Assembly (NCBI GenBank): GCA_029243845.1
Contig: JAQWRF010000014.1
Coordinates: 1 to 9,020, forward strand
Length of the DNA: 9,020 bases
Direction of reading: 5' to 3'
From: Planctomycetota bacterium
Lineage (GTDB): Bacteria > Planctomycetota > UBA1135
The notes beneath the pieces were generated by a model that had not been told where the DNA came from, did not search any database, and worked only from the letters and a program-made list of their open reading frames with translations. Shown in pieces: positions 5,528 through 9,020 of this stretch (within the stretch, counting starts at the first letter, position 1; the number at the start of each line of letters is the position of its first letter). A program made the translations under genes and the position numbers.

Positions 5528-8500
5528 ATGAATTTGGTCCTCGCTTCTTTTTGTCTGATTTTCGCCCAATCAGCACCCGAATTAACCCTTCCGCGGCACC
5601 CTTCGCTGTCCCCAAATGCTACACAAGTGGCTTTTAGCCACCAGGGCGATATTTGGGTGGCAAATGTGAGTGACGGGCGTGCGCAACGTCTTACTGCGCA
5701 TGATGCTTACGACGCTCGACCAATGTGGTCCCCAGACGGCAAGACTTTAGCCTTTGCTTCGAATCGTCACTCTAACTGGGATATTTTCTCCATTCCGGCG
5801 GTAGGAGGTCAGCCACAGCGCATGACTTGGCACTCTGATGGCGAAAAATTGCATGGCTGGATTGACAATGAACGCGTGCTTATTGGCGCGCAGCGTGACC
5901 GCCGCTACTCACGTCGCGACAATGGTGCGTGGGTTGCTTATGTAGATGGTCGCACGCCAACCATTCTTGGCGATTGGGCAATGAAAAACCCAGAGCTCAG
6001 TGCTGACGGCACTTTGATGATTTACGAACGCGGCCATGGCGATCAAAGCCGCCGTGCGTACCGCGGCCCAGCTTCTAGTGCTTTATGGTCTTATAGCTTC
6101 ACGGCTGATAAGCATACCGAATTAACAGTTTTTGACGGCAATGATTTGCAGCCAGCTTCAGGTCCAAATGCTAAGTGGCTGTACTTTTTGTCTGATCGCA
6201 GTTGCAATGGCAACGAAGAAGGCCGCGATTTGGGTTTGTGGCGTATGCCGATTGGCGGCGGCGAACCTGGTTTGGTCGTTCATCCGGGCGGGCGTTCTTT
6301 GCGTAATATGACGGTGGCAGCCAATAAAGAAGTAGCGATTGCCGAAATAGCAATGGGGTTATCTCTAATCGATTTGCAAACCGGAGAAATGACTGAGTTA
6401 AAAGTTTATGGCAGCATCGATAGTTCAATGCCGCGCTTTGCTGACGAAACAATCAGCGGTGGCGTGAACGAGTATGAGATTTCTTCTGATGGAGAAACCG
6501 TGGCTTTCATTGCAGAGGGCGATTTGTTTGTAATGCGTAATCACGACGACATCAAGCGTGCAGTCCGTCTTACGAGTCATGCAGCAGCAGAATCAAACCC
6601 TATTTTCACCAACGATGATAAAACTTTGATGTTCGTTAGCGAGCGCGATGGTAACGGAGAAGTTTATAAAATAGAGATAGGCGACGAGCAAGAGTTTTAT
6701 CTGCAGCAAGACGTGCAGCCGGTGCGTATTACAGAAACCGCAGCCGATGAGTCTTCGCTAGCCTTGTCGCCGGATGGCAAGACGATGGCGTGGGTAGAGG
6801 GCCTAGGCAAATTTGTCGTTGGCGACCCCGATACATTAGCAGTTGCGCAAGTGATTTGTGATGGCTTCGAGGCACCTAGCTTCGATTGGTCACCCGATTC
6901 CCGCTGGATTGCTTACTCGGTGTCTGATGATAATTTCAATGCTGACGTGTTTGTGATTAATGTGCATGAGGGTGATGCGTCACCAGTGAATATTAGCCAG
7001 CATCCAGATGATGATACTTCGCCTGTTTGGTCACCTGATGGGCGCAAGATTTTGTTCACTTCGCGTCGCATGATGCTTGACGAGACCGATGTCTGGGTGG
7101 CGTTTTTGCTCGCTGAAGATGAGCAGCGCACTGAGCGTGAACGCCTCGAGGCCACCGAGCGTAAAGTAGAATCCGATAAAGAAGCCACGAAAGCGCAAGA
7201 GAAGCAAGATAAACTCGATGCCATTATTACTGGCGTCTTTAAGGGCGAAAGCGCTTCATTGGATCTACGCCTGCGCGGTGAGTCGCTTATAGGTTTGTAC
7301 ATTATCGGTGAAACCGAAATCGAACTTACTAAGGCAACATGGGATGCCGAAAGCAAAACGCTAACGTACTTCGTTTCCGAGCAGGCTGAAACCGAGTATG
7401 CTTTAGTTCTTGAAGGAGACAGCCTTAGCAATGACACTCTAAGCTTTGAGCGTGGTGACGACAAGTCGCAATTACCTGAAGAGGTGATCGAACCAGATAG
7501 CTTAGTACGCATCGATTTTGATGGCCTGCCGTCGCGCATGAAAAAGCTGACGCGGCGTGAGGGTAATGAGTCTGCAGCGGGTTGGGCGGGCGACTCCGAG
7601 AAATTTTACTTTAATGCGCGTCTTGGTACGCGCTTGACGAGTGGCACTACAGCAGAGACCGGTTTCTTTAGCAGTAATATCTACAAGCTAAAAGATGAAA
7701 ATGTAGATAGCGATAATATTTACGGCTTGTTGCATCATGATGAAAAGATTTACTGCGTAAAGAAAGGCCAGATATATAACGCAGTTGATGGCGGGGACAA
7801 GCTTGCGTTTAGCGTGACATTCCGCCAAGATCGTATGGCAGTGCGCGAGGCAGTTGTGCAACAAGCATGGGCTTTGCTGGATCGTACGTTCTACGACCCA
7901 GAATTCCATGGTCACGATTGGCGTGCTTCTTTAGAGAAGTGGAAACCAGCAGCAATGTTAGCGTCCACTAGTGAAGACTATGGCGAAATGGTCAACTGGA
8001 TGCTAGGCGAAATGAATGCCTCGCACATGGGATACTACTCCTTTGGTAATTCAGCTGCGAAAGAAACCGATAACCCGACGATGGGTTTATTGGGTGTGCT
8101 GTGGGACGAAAGTCACCAAGGCGCCGGACGCCGTGTTAAGGAAGTGGTCGCCGAGACCCCAGCAGCCCGTAGTGATTCTTTGTTGGCAGCCGGCGAGGTG
8201 GTGATGTCGGTCAATGGTATTAATTATCAACCCGGAAACAACTGGGCGCGATTGATGACGGCAACCGCGGGCCAGGAGACTTACCTGACTGTGCAAAATG
8301 AAAAGGGTGATTCGCGCCAGGTAACGATTCGCCCCGTCTCTTCGATTAACACCGCGCTTTACCATCGTTATGAAGCAAGGATGCGTGCGCGAGTGGAGGA
8401 GAAATCTAGCAACCGTTTGGGTTACATCCATATCCAGTCGATGAGCACGGAGCCTCTACTCGAATTTCAGCGCAAACTATTTGCAGCGGGCGATGGCAAA

Positions 8501-8980
8501 GATTGTTTGCTGATTGATGTCCGAGAAAACGGCGGTGGTTGGACGACCGATATGCTGCTAACTATGCTGACAACTCGCGATCATGCTTTCACAATACCTC
8601 GCGGTGGCGGCGTAGGCTACCCGCAAGGACGTCGCGTTTTCGCTACCTGGAATAAACCGGTTGTCGTTCTATGCAACGAAAATTCTTACTCTAACGCTGA
8701 AATTTTCTCATGGTCGATTAAAACATTGGGTCGCGGCCCAGTCGTGGGTAAGAAAACGTATGGTGCCGTCATCTCAACCGGTGGCGCAACTATGCTCGAC
8801 GGCAGTTTCGTGAGAATGCCGTTTAGGGGGTGGTATGTAAACGACGAGAATAAAACCAACATGGAATTAAACGGCTGTCCTCCTGATTATCCTGTAGAAA
8901 ACCTTCCTGCGGAATACGCTAAGGGGCAAGATAGCCAAATAGATAAAGCTATTGAGGTGGGACTCGGCCTGATAAATTGA
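5528..8980 (+). CDS. Exported Tricorn-type protease homolog (propeller, C1, PDZ, S41 core)
   Basis: A predicted serine peptidase of 1150 residues; archaeal Tricorn has about 1070 and degrades peptides released by larger proteases. A short hydrophobic signal-like segment (2-15) suggests export, unlike cytosolic archaeal Tricorn. Residues about 20-760 carry beta-propeller (PD40/WD40-like) repeats with S-P-D-G-K-type turns at about 68, 158, 413, 455 and 502. Residues about 770-835 form the Tricorn C1 domain, ending in MNASHMGYYS with Ser832-His833 at the Ser-His position of the tetrad. A PDZ domain follows (about 850-940), then the S41-like core (about 960-1130). The core has DVRENGGGW (998-1005 region), CNENSYSNAE with probable nucleophile Ser1055, and NMELNGCPPD with Glu1113 at the conserved Glu. 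Two oddities are an inserted charged helix plus beta-rich domain at about 530-650, and Asn1056 where Tricorn has Asp after the nucleophile. The signal segment lacks a basic N-region, and the ATG lacks a well-spaced ribosome site, so the start is less certain than the rest. Confidence 0.92.
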   Translation: MNLVLASFCLIFAQSAPELTLPRHPSLSPNATQVAFSHQGDIWVANVSDGRAQRLTAHDAYDARPMWSPDGKTLAFASNRHSNWDIFSIPAVGGQPQRMTWHSDGEKLHGWIDNERVLIGAQRDRRYSRRDNGAWVAYVDGRTPTILGDWAMKNPELSADGTLMIYERGHGDQSRRAYRGPASSALWSYSFTADKHTELTVFDGNDLQPASGPNAKWLYFLSDRSCNGNEEGRDLGLWRMPIGGGEPGLVVHPGGRSLRNMTVAANKEVAIAEIAMGLSLIDLQTGEMTELKVYGSIDSSMPRFADETISGGVNEYEISSDGETVAFIAEGDLFVMRNHDDIKRAVRLTSHAAAESNPIFTNDDKTLMFVSERDGNGEVYKIEIGDEQEFYLQQDVQPVRITETAADESSLALSPDGKTMAWVEGLGKFVVGDPDTLAVAQVICDGFEAPSFDWSPDSRWIAYSVSDDNFNADVFVINVHEGDASPVNISQHPDDDTSPVWSPDGRKILFTSRRMMLDETDVWVAFLLAEDEQRTERERLEATERKVESDKEATKAQEKQDKLDAIITGVFKGESASLDLRLRGESLIGLYIIGETEIELTKATWDAESKTLTYFVSEQAETEYALVLEGDSLSNDTLSFERGDDKSQLPEEVIEPDSLVRIDFDGLPSRMKKLTRREGNESAAGWAGDSEKFYFNARLGTRLTSGTTAETGFFSSNIYKLKDENVDSDNIYGLLHHDEKIYCVKKGQIYNAVDGGDKLAFSVTFRQDRMAVREAVVQQAWALLDRTFYDPEFHGHDWRASLEKWKPAAMLASTSEDYGEMVNWMLGEMNASHMGYYSFGNSAAKETDNPTMGLLGVLWDESHQGAGRRVKEVVAETPAARSDSLLAAGEVVMSVNGINYQPGNNWARLMTATAGQETYLTVQNEKGDSRQVTIRPVSSINTALYHRYEARMRARVEEKSSNRLGYIHIQSMSTEPLLEFQRKLFAAGDGKDCLLIDVRENGGGWTTDMLLTMLTTRDHAFTIPRGGGVGYPQGRRVFATWNKPVVVLCNENSYSNAEIFSWSIKTLGRGPVVGKKTYGAVISTGGATMLDGSFVRMPFRGWYVNDENKTNMELNGCPPDYPVENLPAEYAKGQDSQIDKAIEVGLGLIN
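7118..7462 (+). other. Inserted segment in the Tricorn-type protease: charged helix plus small beta-rich domain
   Basis: This segment codes for residues about 531-645. The first part (531-562) is almost entirely Glu, Lys, Arg, Asp, Gln and Ala with no Gly or Pro, and should form a long helix or coiled coil. The second part (about 565-645) alternates hydrophobic residues with turns: ITGVFKGES, LDLRLRGESLIGLYI, ATWDAESKTLTYFVS, YALVLEGDSLSNDTLSF. This rhythm (short strand, Gly/Asp turn, 'L-x-G', 'T-L-T-F') resembles small lipocalin-like or up-and-down beta-barrel domains. The family sequence appears to resume at VRIDFDGLPSRMKKL (660-674), which matches the Tricorn propeller segment usually written 'x-I-D-L-D-G-I-x-x-R'. 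In canonical Tricorn proteins I recall only a shorter acidic stretch at this point. The domain identity is inferred from pattern alone. Confidence 0.55.
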
Positions 8981-8981
8981 T

Positions 8982-9020
8982 ATGATGTCGATTATGAAAT
9001 TATTCTTACTCTTACAGCAA
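8982..9020 (+). CDS. Start of an unidentified gene, probably exported (partial at window end)
   Basis: Directly after the protease stop, an ATG at 8982 (with further in-frame ATGs at 8985 and 8994) opens a frame that stays open to the window edge for 13 codons, MMSIMKLFLLLQQ. The Lys followed by a Leu/Phe-rich run looks like the beginning of a signal peptide or membrane anchor; ATG 8994 would give MKLFLLLQQ, the most typical form. The gap after the protease stop is only 1-13 bases, so the two genes are probably cotranscribed. No good Shine-Dalgarno is visible (GAGGTGG at 8954-8960 is too far). Too little is present to name a product. Confidence 0.45.
   Translation, partial: MMSIMKLFLLLQQ

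Noticed and set aside
6913..7539. A 208-residue minus-strand open frame, rich in Ser and Arg
   Set aside because: It lies wholly inside the protease gene, opposite its Asp/Glu/Ser-rich stretch, has no recognisable domain and has the low-complexity composition expected of an antisense shadow.

Overview
The window is about 9 kb of densely packed chromosomal-type DNA of medium G+C content. It comes from a diderm (Gram-negative-type) bacterium, because it carries genes for lipid A (lpxK and an LpxL/HtrB-type acyltransferase) and for the inner-core heptose of LPS (hldE). The combination of a sulfatase-type protein, an LPS gene block, a PleD-like response regulator/diguanylate cyclase and a large secreted Tricorn-type protease fits a member of the Planctomycetota/PVC group better than a typical enteric-like proteobacterium. 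That placement is an inference from gene content and family resemblance, not a demonstrated assignment.

Layout. Positions 1-4540 hold a tight plus-strand run of five genes: the 3' end of a sulfatase-family gene, lpxK, an lpxL/htrB-like acyltransferase gene, hldE and a TauE/SafE-type permease gene. Each junction overlaps by a few bases or leaves only a few bases, so the run looks like one transcription unit with translational coupling. The three central genes act at different steps of lipid A/core assembly: LpxK phosphorylates the 4' position of the lipid A precursor, the LpxL-like enzyme adds a secondary acyl chain, and HldE makes the activated heptose precursor. The role of the flanking sulfatase and permease in this unit is unknown.

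Positions 4492-5457 hold a minus-strand gene for a REC-GGDEF protein, a two-component-regulated c-di-GMP synthase with an intact active site and inhibitory site. Its 3' end runs 49 bp into the permease gene. From about 5458 to 5527 lies a short divergent intergenic region. It is followed by the largest gene (5528-8980, plus), an exported Tricorn-type protease of 1150 residues with an N-terminal beta-propeller part, a C1 domain, a PDZ domain and an S41-type catalytic core. An extra segment (a charged helical stretch followed by a small beta-rich domain) is inserted at the end of its propeller part. A new reading frame with a signal-peptide-like beginning starts at 8982 and leaves the window.

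I saw no rRNA, tRNA, CRISPR array, insertion sequence, phage gene or convincing terminator. Most of the window is conventional. The points most worth a second look are the insert in the Tricorn-type protease, its altered residue next to the catalytic serine, and the unusual gene junctions at 4492-4540 and 5527-5530.
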